DNA of 64,000 nucleotides from Stagnimonas aquatica (GTDB lineage: Bacteria > Pseudomonadota > Gammaproteobacteria > Nevskiales > Nevskiaceae), in assembly GCF_003730135.1 (NCBI RefSeq), contig NZ_RJVO01000001.1, positions 582,001 to 646,000 of the forward strand, given 5' to 3'. How positions within the stretch are numbered: the stretch's first letter is position 1; every line of letters begins with the position of its first letter. The notes beneath the pieces are model-generated. The model searched no databases, was not told the origin of the DNA, and was given only the letters and a program-made list of their open reading frames with translations. Both the position numbers and the translations under genes were made by a program. This document shows, piece after piece, positions 51,847-62,837 of this stretch.

Positions 51847-52866
51847 ATGGCCTACCAGCCCCACTTCGAGATCACTCCGCCGCTGCTCTCGCGCGTCGAG
51901 CAGATTGCCGCGCTGCGCGAGCGCATCCTGGCGGCGGCAATCCAGGTCTCCTGGATTCCGGCGTTGCAGCGCGACAGCCGTTCGCGCAACGTCCACGCCT
52001 CGACCGCCATCGAAGGCAACCCGCTGACCCTGGAGCAGGTCCGCGCTCTGGAGGAAGGACGCGCCCTCTCCACCCCTGGAGAACGCTCGCGCCGCGAGGT
52101 GCTGAACTACTTCGCCGGCCTGCGCTACGTCGAGAAGCACGCCAAGCTCGACCGCATCGGTCACGACGATCTGTTCGAGCTGCACCTGATCCTCGCCGGC
52201 GAAGTCATGGACCAGGGGCAGGCGGGCCGCTACCGCACCATCAACGTCCGTGTCGGCAATTACGTACCGCCACCGCCGGCCGAGGTCTCGGGCCTGATGT
52301 TCGAGCTGCTGGATTGGTGGAACCGCCAGTCCAGCCAACTATCGCCGGTGCTGAGTTCAGCGATTCTCCACTACCGCTTCGAGGCCATCCATCCGTTCGC
52401 GGACGGCAACGGCCGAACCGGCCGGGCGCTCGCCCTGTGGGAGCTGTACCGGCGCGGCTTCGACACCCACCACATCTTCTCGGTGGACGAGTACTACTGG
52501 GAGGACCGCCCTGGCTACTACCGTGCGCTCAATGCCGTCCGTAAACAGGGCGAAGACCTCAGCGACTGGCTGGAGTACTGCGCCGACGGCTTGTTGAAGA
52601 CCCTGGAACGGGTCTGGCTGCGTATCCAGAGCCTGAATACCGCCCGACCCGAGCGGCTAGTACTCAAGCCAAGGCAAGAGGAGCTGCTGCACCTGCTACG
52701 CGATCACGACGGCCTCGCGCCCGCTGAAATCTGGGCCGCGATGAAGCTGTCGCGACAGGGCGCGCTGGACCTGCTGCGGCCGCTGATCGAGGCCGGGCTC
52801 GTCGAGAAGCGCGGAACCCAGAAGAGCGGGCGATACTTTCTGAAACCGATTCGACCTTCCCCCTAG
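51847..52866 (+). CDS. Fic family protein with N-terminal inhibitory helix and C-terminal winged helix
   Basis: Fic enzymes attach AMP (or related groups) from a nucleotide to a hydroxyl of a target protein. The 339-aa product has the catalytic motif HPFADGNGRTGR at residues 182-193. Before it lies an intramolecular inhibitory helix of the (S/T)xxxE(G/N) type, STAIEGN, at residues 52-58, so it is a class II, self-inhibited Fic protein. The C-terminal ~70 residues (QEELLHLLRDHDGLAPAEIWAAMKLSRQGALDLLRPLIEAGLVEKRG) form a winged helix that could bind DNA. No FicA-type antitoxin gene is adjacent. Repeats just upstream may be its operator. Targets are unknown. Confidence 0.93.
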   Translation: MAYQPHFEITPPLLSRVEQIAALRERILAAAIQVSWIPALQRDSRSRNVHASTAIEGNPLTLEQVRALEEGRALSTPGERSRREVLNYFAGLRYVEKHAKLDRIGHDDLFELHLILAGEVMDQGQAGRYRTINVRVGNYVPPPPAEVSGLMFELLDWWNRQSSQLSPVLSSAILHYRFEAIHPFADGNGRTGRALALWELYRRGFDTHHIFSVDEYYWEDRPGYYRALNAVRKQGEDLSDWLEYCADGLLKTLERVWLRIQSLNTARPERLVLKPRQEELLHLLRDHDGLAPAEIWAAMKLSRQGALDLLRPLIEAGLVEKRGTQKSGRYFLKPIRPSP

Positions 52867-52871
52867 GACCC

Positions 52872-52943
52872 ATGCCCACACTCAACTGGATCGGCAAGGA
52901 AGCGCAGGCGCCGCGATTGATCACGGCGTATCCCGCCAGTTGA
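52872..52943 (+). pseudogene. Short gene relic, methyltransferase-like start joined to an unrelated end
   Basis: The 23-codon frame begins MPTLNWIGKEA, which I recognise as the usual start of a class of site-specific DNA methyltransferases/type III modification enzymes. It then runs at once into RLITAYPAS and a stop, the kind of ending seen on small toxin-like proteins. Nothing of a methyltransferase body remains. It looks like the two ends of a deleted segment joined after the Fic gene. The identification is from recall of the N-terminal motif and needs a database check. Confidence 0.4.
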
Positions 52944-52952
52944 GCAGGGCGC

Positions 52953-54269
52953 ATGACCACCCTGCGCTGCACCGCCAAGCTACTCAAGGCACTCAAGGCC
53001 ACGCCGGTCGAGTCACCGCCACCGCCTGACAACCGTCTGGGCGAGTGGACAGCGAATCTCGTCCGCTACGGCCGCAAGGCCTTCGTGCTGGCGGTGAACG
53101 AGCCAACGCGGCTGGGGCTGATGATCGACGCTGCTCCCTACGCCAGCCTCGGTGAGCGCTTCACCGAGCAGTTGCTCAACAGCCTGCTGTGGCTGGGCAT
53201 ACCGCCCGAGCAGGCTCTGGCCGAGGCCGAGGCGAGCTGCCCGAGGGGTTTCGCGCGCAGCAACTCGGCCTCGGTGCTCGCGACCATCAACCGCTACTGC
53301 TTCGATATGGAGGCGCACTACCACTACGACCGCGAGTTGACGGCGATCGACCTAAGCCGGCGTCTGCTGAATGAGGTGGTGTTGAGCCCGGCGCATATCC
53401 GCTTTCCGGCCGACCGGGTGCGCGAAGCCTTTGACCTGCCGCCCGAGCGTCCTCGTCGCGTCGCCTTCGTCGAGCCGCCGCCCGACCAGCCTGGCGCGAC
53501 TCGCCTGCTCCGGCCGGAGCCGCGCCCATCGGCCGGTGTGTCCGGCGGATACGGGGCCGGGATACCCAAGCCACCCGCCGGCTTCGTTGATCCGGGCGCG
53601 TCACTCACCGCCGGCGAGCTGGACGAGCTGAGCGCTTTTCTCGCCCAACCCCGCCTGCGCGAGCGGGCGATGGACCTCGCCATGCTGGAGGGTTACGCCG
53701 CTGCGGTGGTGATTGCGCCGGAGGTCGTGCTGCCCTCCGACTGGCTGCCCTGGGTCTGGGACCTCGACGACGGCGCCGAGCCGGCCGACTTCGAGACCGA
53801 GGCCGAAGCGCAGCGCATCCTCGGCCTGGTGATGCGCCTCTACAACGGCGTGGCCCGCGCGTTCACGCACGAGCCGGTCGACTTCAAGCCGCTCTATCTG
53901 CGCGACAGCCGCTGGGACGCCCGCCGTTGGTGCGAGGGCTTTCTGATCGGCCTCGACTTCGACGAGGCGCAATGGTTGTCGCTGATGGACCAGGAGCGGA
54001 CCTGGTTCACGCCCTTCGCGCTGCTGGGCAACGGCGAGGAAATCCTTCAGGAGGAGTACGACTGCGGCAATGTCGAGCGCTGGAAGGCGATCATTCCGCA
54101 GCGGCTGGTGCAGATGCGCGACCACTGGCGCCGGCATCGTCCCGAGCCGGAACCACCACCACCGCCAATGCGCAGAAGCGAGCCCAAGGTCGGTCGCAAC
54201 GATCCCTGTACCTGCGGTAGCGGCAAGAAGTTCAAGAAGTGCTGCGGCGCGCCGCAGACCCTGCATTGA
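52953..54269 (+). CDS. DUF6933 - UPF0149 (YecA-like) - SEC-C fusion protein
   Basis: A 438-aa three-part protein. Residues 1-~150 ([71 protein letters not shown]) match the small stand-alone DUF6933 family. After a proline-rich linker, residues ~225-400 match UPF0149/YecA ([56 protein letters not shown]). The C-terminus is a SEC-C zinc motif ([20 protein letters not shown]), as in SecA. YecA proteins interact with SecA and ribosomes in E. coli; the DUF6933 function is unknown. The fusion is unusual to my knowledge. It follows the relic by 9 bp. Confidence 0.85.
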   Translation: MTTLRCTAKLLKALKATPVESPPPPDNRLGEWTANLVRYGRKAFVLAVNEPTRLGLMIDAAPYASLGERFTEQLLNSLLWLGIPPEQALAEAEASCPRGFARSNSASVLATINRYCFDMEAHYHYDRELTAIDLSRRLLNEVVLSPAHIRFPADRVREAFDLPPERPRRVAFVEPPPDQPGATRLLRPEPRPSAGVSGGYGAGIPKPPAGFVDPGASLTAGELDELSAFLAQPRLRERAMDLAMLEGYAAAVVIAPEVVLPSDWLPWVWDLDDGAEPADFETEAEAQRILGLVMRLYNGVARAFTHEPVDFKPLYLRDSRWDARRWCEGFLIGLDFDEAQWLSLMDQERTWFTPFALLGNGEEILQEEYDCGNVERWKAIIPQRLVQMRDHWRRHRPEPEPPPPPMRRSEPKVGRNDPCTCGSGKKFKKCCGAPQTLH

Positions 54270-54388
54270 GCTTAACGCCATGCACGACCGTTCCTTGCCT
54301 GCTGATCGTTCCCCTGCTGGAGGCCGCGCCTGCTCCCACAGGCCGCCCCGACTACTCACATCTCGGCGATGCCGAACTTCAGCACAGC

Positions 54389-54568
54389 ATGTCCGCAGTC
54401 AGTTGCTGGCTGGCGGCGATGGCACTGCTGGGCCTCTACGCCTGGTGGCGCTATCGGCGCAGTTACCGGCCGGCAAAGGGAGGCTTCACGCCGCGACCGG
54501 CATTGCGGCTCGTCGTCGTCGTCGCGGCCGCCGCCACGGAGGCGCTGGTCAAGCTCGGGTTGCTCTGA
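54389..54568 (+). CDS. Possible small membrane protein
   Basis: A 59-codon frame (MSAVSCWLAAMALLGLYAWWRYRRSYRPAKGG...) with two hydrophobic stretches, WLAAMALLGLYAWW and LRLVVVVAAAATEALV, separated by a basic loop. The same frame stays open upstream to 54239 and could use a far earlier start (up to 109 aa), but no ribosome-binding site marks either. It lies between the DUF6933 fusion and the DUF1697 gene. The membrane-like composition and open frame give some support. No family is recognised. Confidence 0.4.
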   Translation: MSAVSCWLAAMALLGLYAWWRYRRSYRPAKGGFTPRPALRLVVVVAAAATEALVKLGLL

Positions 54569-54578
54569 GCCGATAGCC

Positions 54579-55136
54579 ATGACGCGCTGGATCGCTCTGC
54601 TCCGCGCCGTCAACGTCGGCGGCACCGGCAAGCTGCCGATGGCGGAGCTAAAGGCGATGGCCGAGGCGCTGGGCTTCGCGCAGGTGCGCACCTACATCGC
54701 CAGCGGCAACCTGCTGTTCGAGAGCCACCTGAGCGAGGCGGCGATCAAGGCGGCGCTGGAATCGCGCCTGGCGCAATACGCCGGCAAGCCGGTCGGCGTG
54801 TTGGTGCGCACGGTGGCGGAGATGGCCGCAGTGGCAGCGGCGAATCCCTTCGCGGACGCGCCGGGCAACCGCGTGGTGGCGATCTTTCTCGACGCTCCGC
54901 CCGGCGCTGAAACGCTCGCGCAGGTCCGGCACCAGAAGGACGAGCGGTTGGCGCTGGGCGCGCGCGAAATCTACGTGCACTACGGCGCGGGCATGGCCGA
55001 CTCCAAGCTGGTGATCCCGGCGGCGAAGAGCGGCACCGCGCGCAACCTGAACTCCGTCGCCAGGCTGGCGGCGATGGCCGCTGAACCCGGCTGGAGCCGT
55101 GCCGGGCCGGACCAGCTGCCCGCCCCACTCGCCTGA
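54579..55136 (+). CDS. DUF1697 family protein
   Basis: A 185-aa soluble protein of the DUF1697 family. It starts MTRWIALLRAVNVGGTGKLPMAELKAMAEALGF, then VRTYIASGNLLFES, and ends with YVHYGAGMADSKLV and GTARNLNSVARLAAMA, all characteristic of the family, which has a known fold but no assigned biochemical activity. The length is normal. It begins 10 bp after the small membrane ORF and lies on the same strand as the Fic and DUF6933 genes. No functional inference is possible from context. Confidence 0.9.
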   Translation: MTRWIALLRAVNVGGTGKLPMAELKAMAEALGFAQVRTYIASGNLLFESHLSEAAIKAALESRLAQYAGKPVGVLVRTVAEMAAVAAANPFADAPGNRVVAIFLDAPPGAETLAQVRHQKDERLALGAREIYVHYGAGMADSKLVIPAAKSGTARNLNSVARLAAMAAEPGWSRAGPDQLPAPLA

Positions 55137-55178
55137 ACGGACGACGCCCGCACCGCGCGGCGGCCTAGACTGCCGGGC

Positions 55179-56204
55179 ATGCGCAATCCCGACTCCGCCG
55201 CCATCCCCGCCCAATCCAGCGCCCCCGATGCGCCCCAGCCTCTGGGCCCAGGCCCGGTACGGCTGAAAGCGGTGCGGGTCAGCCTGCGCAGCCGGCTGAT
55301 CGTCTGGCTGCTGCGCAAGCTGCTGCGGCCGCTGGTGGGCTGGGCCGCCAACGGCTCCTACGCGCGCATCGCCAGGGTGCAGTTGCTGCTGGCTTCCCAG
55401 GCCTGCAAGGACAGCAGCGGCCTGCCGCTGGACTACCGCGTGCTCGGCCAGGTGCCGGGGCATGTGGTCGGCGACATCCAGGACCGCAGCCAGCCGGTGA
55501 TCCTCTATCTGCACGGCGGCGGCTTTCTGGCGCCGGCGGTGCCGGCCACCCATGTCTGGCTGCTGGCGCGGATGTGCGCGGAGCTGGGCGCCTCCGGCTT
55601 CATGGCCGACTACCGGCTGGCGCCGTTCAACAAGTTCCCCGCCGCGCTCGACGATTGCGAGCGCGCCTACCAGGCGCTGCTGGACCTCGGCCATGACCCG
55701 CGCCGCATCGTGGTCATGGGCGAGTCGGCCGGCGGCAATCTCACCCTCGGCACCCTGCAACGCATCAAGAAGCGCGGCTGGGCGATGCCGGCCTGCGCGA
55801 TTCCGATCTCGCCGGTCACCGAGATGGGCCGCGTGCACGCGCCGCCGTCGCGGGCGCTGAAGATGAAGCGCGACCCGATCCTGCCGATCGACACTCTGCA
55901 GCGGGTGGACGAGCTGTATGCCGGCGGCTGGGACGCCTCCGATCCCGAGCTGTCACCGCTGTACATGGATTGCAGCGGCCTGCCGCCGCTGTACTTCCTG
56001 GCCTCCGACAACGAGGTGCTGCTCGACGACACCGTGTTGCTGGCGCGGCGCGCGCAGGCCGCCGGCGCGCTGGTACAGCTGGATGTCTGGCCGGTGTTCC
56101 CGCACGCCTTCCCGCTGTTCGGGCAGCTGTTCCCGGAAGTGCGCGCGGCGCGGGCGGACATGCTGGCCTTCATGCGCAAGCACCTGGCGAAAACGGCGGC
56201 GTGA
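55179..56204 (+). CDS. Alpha/beta hydrolase, hormone-sensitive-lipase-type esterase
   Basis: A 341-aa carboxylesterase. The oxyanion-hole motif HGGG is at residues 112-115 and the nucleophile motif GESAGG has Ser183; the acid is in ASDNEVLLDD and the histidine in VFPHAFPLFG. This is the HSL (type IV) family pattern. The N-terminal ~60 residues are basic and partly hydrophobic (SRLIVWLLRKLLRPLVGW), perhaps a membrane-associated cap, with no cleavable signal. It lies 45 bp before the propionyl-CoA synthetase-like gene and is likely co-transcribed with it. A lipid or acyl ester substrate is plausible but unproved. Confidence 0.9.
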   Translation: MRNPDSAAIPAQSSAPDAPQPLGPGPVRLKAVRVSLRSRLIVWLLRKLLRPLVGWAANGSYARIARVQLLLASQACKDSSGLPLDYRVLGQVPGHVVGDIQDRSQPVILYLHGGGFLAPAVPATHVWLLARMCAELGASGFMADYRLAPFNKFPAALDDCERAYQALLDLGHDPRRIVVMGESAGGNLTLGTLQRIKKRGWAMPACAIPISPVTEMGRVHAPPSRALKMKRDPILPIDTLQRVDELYAGGWDASDPELSPLYMDCSGLPPLYFLASDNEVLLDDTVLLARRAQAAGALVQLDVWPVFPHAFPLFGQLFPEVRAARADMLAFMRKHLAKTAA

Positions 56205-56249
56205 AGCCGGTCTCCCGGTCACCGGGAGCAGAACAAGAATGGAGGACCG

Positions 56250-58151
<1,902 letters not shown>

Positions 58152-58156
58152 GGCAC

Positions 58157-58256
58157 CCCCTTCCGTCGCTACGCGCCACCTCCCCTGCAAGCAGGGGAGG
58201 CACCGATACGCCTCCCCTACGTCGTAGGGGAGGTGGCGCCGAAGGCGACGGAGGGG
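58157..58256. repeat. Palindromic repeat R5 after the acyl-CoA ligase gene
   Basis: An outer inverted pair (CCCTTCCGTCGC with GCGACGGAGGGG) encloses two perfect hairpins, CCTCCCCTGC-AA-GCAGGGGAGG and CCTCCCCTAC-GTC-GTAGGGGAGG. It has the same two-hairpin architecture as R1-R4 but its own sequence. It sits between two same-strand genes. Confidence 0.85.
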
Positions 58257-58300
58257 TCGCCGTCAAAGCTTCGGAGAATCCGCAATCAGGAGCAGCCACC

Positions 58301-59230
58301 ATGAGCCACACAGCCTGGACCCGCGCCCACCTGCCCTCGCTGGCCGGCCGGCAGGCCATCGTCACCGGCGCCAACAGCGGCCTTGGCCTGGAGACCGCCG
58401 TCGGCCTCGCAGCGGCTGGCGCGCACCTGGTGCTGGCCTGCCGCAGCCCCGAGCGTTCCAGCGCCGCGCTCGCCGAACTGCGGCGGCGGGTGCCGGGCGC
58501 CAGCGCCGAGCTGATGCGGCTGGATCTCTCCGACCTCGCCTCGGTGCGCGCCTTCGCCGACCAGTACGGTGGGCGGCGGCTGGACATCCTGGTCAACAAC
58601 GCCGGTGTCATGGCGCTGCCCTATGCGACCACCAAGGATGGCTTCGAGCTGCAGATCGGCACCAACCATCTCGGCCATTTCGCGCTCACCGGCCTGCTGC
58701 TGCCGCGCCTGCTGGCGACGCCCGGCGCGCGGGTGGTGACGGTGGCCAGCATCGCCCACCGCGCCGCCAGCGGCTTCGCGCTGGATGACCTCCACTGGCA
58801 ACAGCGCCCCTACAACAAGGCGCAGGCCTATGCCTGCAGCAAGCTCGCCAACCTGCTGTTCAGCCTGGAGCTGGACCGCCGCCTGCGCGCCGCCGGCCAC
58901 GGCCTGATCGCGGTCGCCGCGCACCCCGGCTATGCCGCCACCAACATCGGCCTCAACACCGCCGACGGCGAGCGCAATGCCCTGGAGAAACTGGCGATCC
59001 GCATCGGCAACGCGCTGTTCGCGCAGTCCGCCGCAGGCGGCGCCCTGCCCAGCCTGCGCGCGGCCGGCGACCCGGCGGTACGGGGCGGCGAGTACTACGG
59101 CCCGCGCGGCCTGTTCCAGTTCGTCGGAGCGCCGGTGAAGGTGGGCCATCACCCGCGCGCCGGCGACCCGGAGCTGGCTCGCAGGCTCTGGCAGCAGTCG
59201 GAGCAAGTCACCGGCCTGCGCTACCTCTAG
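58301..59230 (+). CDS. Short-chain dehydrogenase/reductase, retinol-dehydrogenase-like
   Basis: A 309-aa NAD(P)-dependent SDR. It shows the cofactor loop TGANSGLGLETA, the acidic/neutral LDLSDLASVRAF segment, NNAGVMALPYATTKDGFELQIGTNHLGHFALTGLLLP, the catalytic serine in TVASIAHRAA and the Tyr-Lys pair in AYACSKLAN. This subgroup includes retinol dehydrogenases, WW-domain oxidoreductases and protochlorophyllide reductase relatives, usually acting on lipophilic alcohols or ketones. The ATG at 58301 has AGGAG 8 nt upstream; the longer open frame through R5 is not used. It ends 39 bp from the convergent TonB receptor gene. Confidence 0.9.
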   Translation: MSHTAWTRAHLPSLAGRQAIVTGANSGLGLETAVGLAAAGAHLVLACRSPERSSAALAELRRRVPGASAELMRLDLSDLASVRAFADQYGGRRLDILVNNAGVMALPYATTKDGFELQIGTNHLGHFALTGLLLPRLLATPGARVVTVASIAHRAASGFALDDLHWQQRPYNKAQAYACSKLANLLFSLELDRRLRAAGHGLIAVAAHPGYAATNIGLNTADGERNALEKLAIRIGNALFAQSAAGGALPSLRAAGDPAVRGGEYYGPRGLFQFVGAPVKVGHHPRAGDPELARRLWQQSEQVTGLRYL

Positions 59231-59269
59231 GGCGAACGGGGGCGCTGCGTCGGCGATGCGACCGGGCGC

Positions 59270-61462
59270 TCAGAAGCTCAGCGCAAGCTGTATCCCGATC
59301 CGGCGCGGATCGCCCTGGCGCGCATACAGCGTGCCCAGGGTGGCGCGGTTGAGGCTCTCGACGTAGCGCTCGTCCAGCAGGTTGTCGGCATAGAGCGTCC
59401 ACTCGACACGGCCGCCGGCGTCGGCCAGCGACAGTTGCGCGCCCAGCAGCGAGCGCGCGTCGGCACGAAAGCTCGGCAGATTCGAGGGCTGGGTGAAGAA
59501 GGAGCTGCGCCAGTCGTAGAGCAACTCGCCACGCAGGGTATCGAGCCCCAGCCAGGCCTGCGCCAGACGGCGCCGGTAGTCCAGCGAGGCCGAGCCGCTC
59601 CAGGCCGGCGCGAACTCGCTGCGACGGCCGGAAAAATCGACGCCCGCACCGCCACCGTCCTTGAACTCCCGGTACTCGGCGTGCAGCCAGGCGGCGGACA
59701 GCCGGCCGCCGAAGCCATGCCAGCCGGACCCCGCCAGCTCCAGCTCCGGGCCCCAGATCCGCACCTTGCCGGCGTTGGCCATCACCGGCACCACGAAGCT
59801 GCCGTTCGGCTGGAACTGCGAGACCTGGAAGTCGCGGTACTCCGACACGAACAGCGCCGCGTTGGCGCGCAGCCGGCGCGCCAGCCAGTCGCTCTTGAAG
59901 CCGAGTTCGAGGCTGTCCACGGTTTCCGCCTCGAACCGCGCCGGCTGGGTCCGGGGCGCGAACTGGGTGTCGACGTCGTAGCCGCCGTCCTTCACCCCCC
60001 GGGCATAGCGCAGGTACAGGCGCGCCTGCGACCAGGGGCGATAGCTCAGCGCCAGATCGGGCGATAGCGACAGCGCCTCGTCGCGGTCGAGCGCCTGCGG
60101 AATCGCCGACACCCCCAGCGACTGGTAGCCGCCGCTGACCTCGGAGCGGTAGCGCAGCCGTTGCGCCAGCCAGGTGGCGCGCACCCCGGCATCGAGCCGC
60201 CAGTCCGCCGCCAGCCGGTAGCCGAGCGTGCCGAACAGCGCCAGCGAGCGGGTGTGCACTTCCGGGTAGAGGTCGACGAAGTCACCCGGCGCCAGCGCCG
60301 GCACCACCGCGCCGATCTCCGACAAGGCCAGCAGCTGCCGCTCCGAGTGCGGCCGCTGGTCGTAGTAGTAGAGCCCGAGCAGGCCGTCCAGACCCAGGCC
60401 GGGCCAGTCCCGGCGCAGCCGCAGTTCCTGGCTCAGGCGCGGGTAGCGGTCGGTGTAGTCGATGAGGTTGTAGTCGCGCGGCGAGTAGTCGAGATCCACC
60501 CGCCAGTGCCGCACGGCGTAGCGGTAGGCGCTGATCGAGGTCAGCTCCACCGGGCCCGGCGTCCAGTGCAGAGTGGCGGCGAGGCCGCCGTTGCGGTTCT
60601 GATCGGTCTGCGGGGTGTTGAGCGCGACCTGGAACAGCGCCGGTGGCAGCGCCGGCCCAGTGCCAAAGGTGCCGCTCAGCGACTCGCCGGTGGGCATCTG
60701 CGAGGCCTGCAAGGCGAGATCGCCGGCGAGGTCGAGCCGCAGCTCCGGGTCCGGCTGCCAGCGCAGGCGCCAGCGGCCAGCGGCCTCGCGGTTCTGGTCC
60801 AGCTCGCGGCCGTCGACCTGGTTCAGCGTATAGCCCTGGCGCCCCGCCAGCGACAGGCTGGCACGCATGCGCAGGGCCGGGCCCGCCAGCGGCGCGTCGA
60901 GCGCCGCCGCCAGCCGGCCGTAGCCGCCGTCGCCGTAACCGGCGCGGACCTGCAAGGCGGTGTCCTCGCCGGGTTCGCGGGTCATCAGGCTGATCGCGCC
61001 GGAGACGGTGTTCTGGCCGAACAGACTGCCCTGCGGGCCGCGGATCACCTCCACCCGGTCCAGATCAAGCAACAGCGCATTGGCCGAGGGCGGCGTGCTC
61101 AGCAGCACCCCGTCCACATAGAGCCCGGCGCGCGGCTCGAAGCCCACCTGCCGGCCGCCGCCACCGACGCCGCGCAGGTACACCGCGCGCACGCCGTTGA
61201 GGTCGCCGAGTTGCAGGTTGGCGACCCGGCGACTCAGCTGGCCGACGCTGGTGAGCCGCTGGCTTTCCAGCGTCTCGCCGTCGAGCACGCTCAGCGAGGC
61301 CGGCACCTGCTGCTCGGGCGCGTCCTGCGGGTGGGCAAGGACCACCACCGGGTCCAGCCGCAGCGCCAGCGGGTCGGCGGCCAGTGCCGCGCCGGCCACG
61401 CAGAGCCCGGCGCCGGCCAGCAGCAGGCGGGGGGCACGGCTACGCCGGGTCTTTCTGGGCAT
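59270..61462 (-). CDS. TonB-dependent outer-membrane receptor
   Basis: A 730-aa outer-membrane receptor that takes up a substrate using TonB energy. A basic signal peptide (RAPRLLLAGAGLCVAGAALAADP) precedes a TonB-box-like DPVVVLA stretch and a plug domain with LRGVGGGGRQVGFEPRAGLYVDGVLL and RVEVIRGPQGSLFGQNTVSGAI. A 22-stranded barrel follows, ending in an aromatic C-terminal residue (IGIQLALSF). Its type resembles the group found beside terpenoid, steroid or aromatic catabolic genes rather than classic siderophore receptors. An MFS permease gene lies 79 bp upstream on the same strand and may share its substrate. The ligand is unknown. Confidence 0.92.
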   Translation of the reverse strand: MPRKTRRSRAPRLLLAGAGLCVAGAALAADPLALRLDPVVVLAHPQDAPEQQVPASLSVLDGETLESQRLTSVGQLSRRVANLQLGDLNGVRAVYLRGVGGGGRQVGFEPRAGLYVDGVLLSTPPSANALLLDLDRVEVIRGPQGSLFGQNTVSGAISLMTREPGEDTALQVRAGYGDGGYGRLAAALDAPLAGPALRMRASLSLAGRQGYTLNQVDGRELDQNREAAGRWRLRWQPDPELRLDLAGDLALQASQMPTGESLSGTFGTGPALPPALFQVALNTPQTDQNRNGGLAATLHWTPGPVELTSISAYRYAVRHWRVDLDYSPRDYNLIDYTDRYPRLSQELRLRRDWPGLGLDGLLGLYYYDQRPHSERQLLALSEIGAVVPALAPGDFVDLYPEVHTRSLALFGTLGYRLAADWRLDAGVRATWLAQRLRYRSEVSGGYQSLGVSAIPQALDRDEALSLSPDLALSYRPWSQARLYLRYARGVKDGGYDVDTQFAPRTQPARFEAETVDSLELGFKSDWLARRLRANAALFVSEYRDFQVSQFQPNGSFVVPVMANAGKVRIWGPELELAGSGWHGFGGRLSAAWLHAEYREFKDGGGAGVDFSGRRSEFAPAWSGSASLDYRRRLAQAWLGLDTLRGELLYDWRSSFFTQPSNLPSFRADARSLLGAQLSLADAGGRVEWTLYADNLLDERYVESLNRATLGTLYARQGDPRRIGIQLALSF

Positions 61463-61541
61463 GCCCGTTTCTCCTCCGGGAATTCGCGAGCGGCAGATTA
61501 GCGGCTTGGCGGCATTTGCGGCGTGCCGCCGGACTCGCCGC

Positions 61542-62837
61542 TCAATGGACGGCCGTGGCCTCGGCGGCCGGCGGCCGCGCCGCCCGCAGGGCGGCCCTCA
61601 GCAGCAGGGCAGCGAGCAGCTGTGCGCCGCCGCAGACGATGAACATGGACTTGTCCAGCGCCTGGTCGTCGTTGAACACGGCGTGGTTGAGCACCCCGAC
61701 CAGGGTGGGCCCGAGCCCGAGCCCGAGCAGGTTGGTGAGCATCAGGTTGAGCGCGACGGCGCGGCCGAGCACCTCCACCGGCAGCAGCCGCTGCAGCGCC
61801 GCCGGCCAGAGCACCGAGGGCATGGACAGCAGGAAGGCGGCCGGCACCACGCCGGCCATCGCCAGCCGGCTATCCACCGGCAGCAGATAGCCGAGACCGA
61901 ACAGCAGGCTGGCGACGGCGGTGTAGACGCCCAGCCGCAGGGGGGCGGCGGCGTCGCCACGGTGGCGCGGCCGGTCGGCCAGCCAGCCGGCAAACAGCAC
62001 GCCCGCGCCGCCGGCGAGCATGACGCTGAGGCCGTAGGCGAGGCCGAAGGCGCCGGGCGTCCAGCCGTGATTGCGGATGAAGTAGCTGGGCAGCCAGGCG
62101 GCGCTGGCGTAGGCCGAGAGCGCGAACATGGCAAAGCCCAGGTTGTGCAGCAGCAGCAGACGCCGGTGCGCCCATAGCAGGCGCAGACCGGGCCGGCGGC
62201 CGCCGGCCGGTGCCGGGCGGGGCGGTTCGCGCACGGTCAGCAGCAACAGGGCGAGTAGCGGGCCGGCCAGGGCCAGCAGCACCAGCACGTACTGCCGGGG
62301 CCGCAACTCGCCGAGCAGCGGCAGCGTGGTCGCTCCGGGCTGGACGCTGACCTGGGTCAGCAGGCCGCCAATGGCGACGGCGGCGCCCACCCCCAGGCAG
62401 ACGCCCAGGGCGTAGATGCTGTTGGCGCGGGCCACCTGGTGCGGCGGGAAGCTGCTGGCGATCAGCGAATAGGCGGCCGGGGCCAGGGCGGCCTCGCCGA
62501 CCGCCACGGCGGCGCGGGCGATGAGCAGATCGCCATAGCCGCGCGCGTAGGCCAGCGCCGCCACCGCGCCGCTCCAGAACAGCAGCCCGGCGATGATCAG
62601 ATTGCGCCGGTTGCCACGGTCGGCGAGCGCGCCCAGGGGCAGACCCGCCACCGAGTAGGCCACCGCGAAGCAGAGGCCGAGCAGCAGGCCGACCTGGCTG
62701 TCGTTGATGCCGAAGTCGGCACGCAGCGAGCCGACCAGCAGGTTGAGAATCTGGCGGTCGAGCAGCGACAGCGTCGAGGCGAGCATCAAAACGCCAACGA
62801 CGTACCAGGGGTAGTAGCGAGAAAGGGGCTGGGGCAT
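61542..62837 (-). CDS. Major facilitator superfamily transporter (spinster-like)
   Basis: A 431-aa permease with about 12 hydrophobic segments. The first loop has LLDRQILNLLVGSLRADFGINDSQVGLLLGLCFAVAYSVAGLPLGALADRGNRRNLI, which carries the MFS motif G-x-L-x-D-R-x-x-R-R and matches the spinster-like subgroup. Upstream in-frame sequence is not coding-like, so the ATG at 62837 (MPQPLSRYYPWY) was chosen. It probably cooperates with the TonB receptor encoded just downstream, carrying the same compound over the inner membrane. Substrate not known. Confidence 0.9.
   Translation of the reverse strand: MPQPLSRYYPWYVVGVLMLASTLSLLDRQILNLLVGSLRADFGINDSQVGLLLGLCFAVAYSVAGLPLGALADRGNRRNLIIAGLLFWSGAVAALAYARGYGDLLIARAAVAVGEAALAPAAYSLIASSFPPHQVARANSIYALGVCLGVGAAVAIGGLLTQVSVQPGATTLPLLGELRPRQYVLVLLALAGPLLALLLLTVREPPRPAPAGGRRPGLRLLWAHRRLLLLHNLGFAMFALSAYASAAWLPSYFIRNHGWTPGAFGLAYGLSVMLAGGAGVLFAGWLADRPRHRGDAAAPLRLGVYTAVASLLFGLGYLLPVDSRLAMAGVVPAAFLLSMPSVLWPAALQRLLPVEVLGRAVALNLMLTNLLGLGLGPTLVGVLNHAVFNDDQALDKSMFIVCGGAQLLAALLLRAALRAARPPAAEATAVH

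Noticed and set aside
54239-54388. Upstream extension of the small membrane ORF
   Set aside because: No ribosome-binding site and low-complexity composition; the shorter start is used at low confidence.
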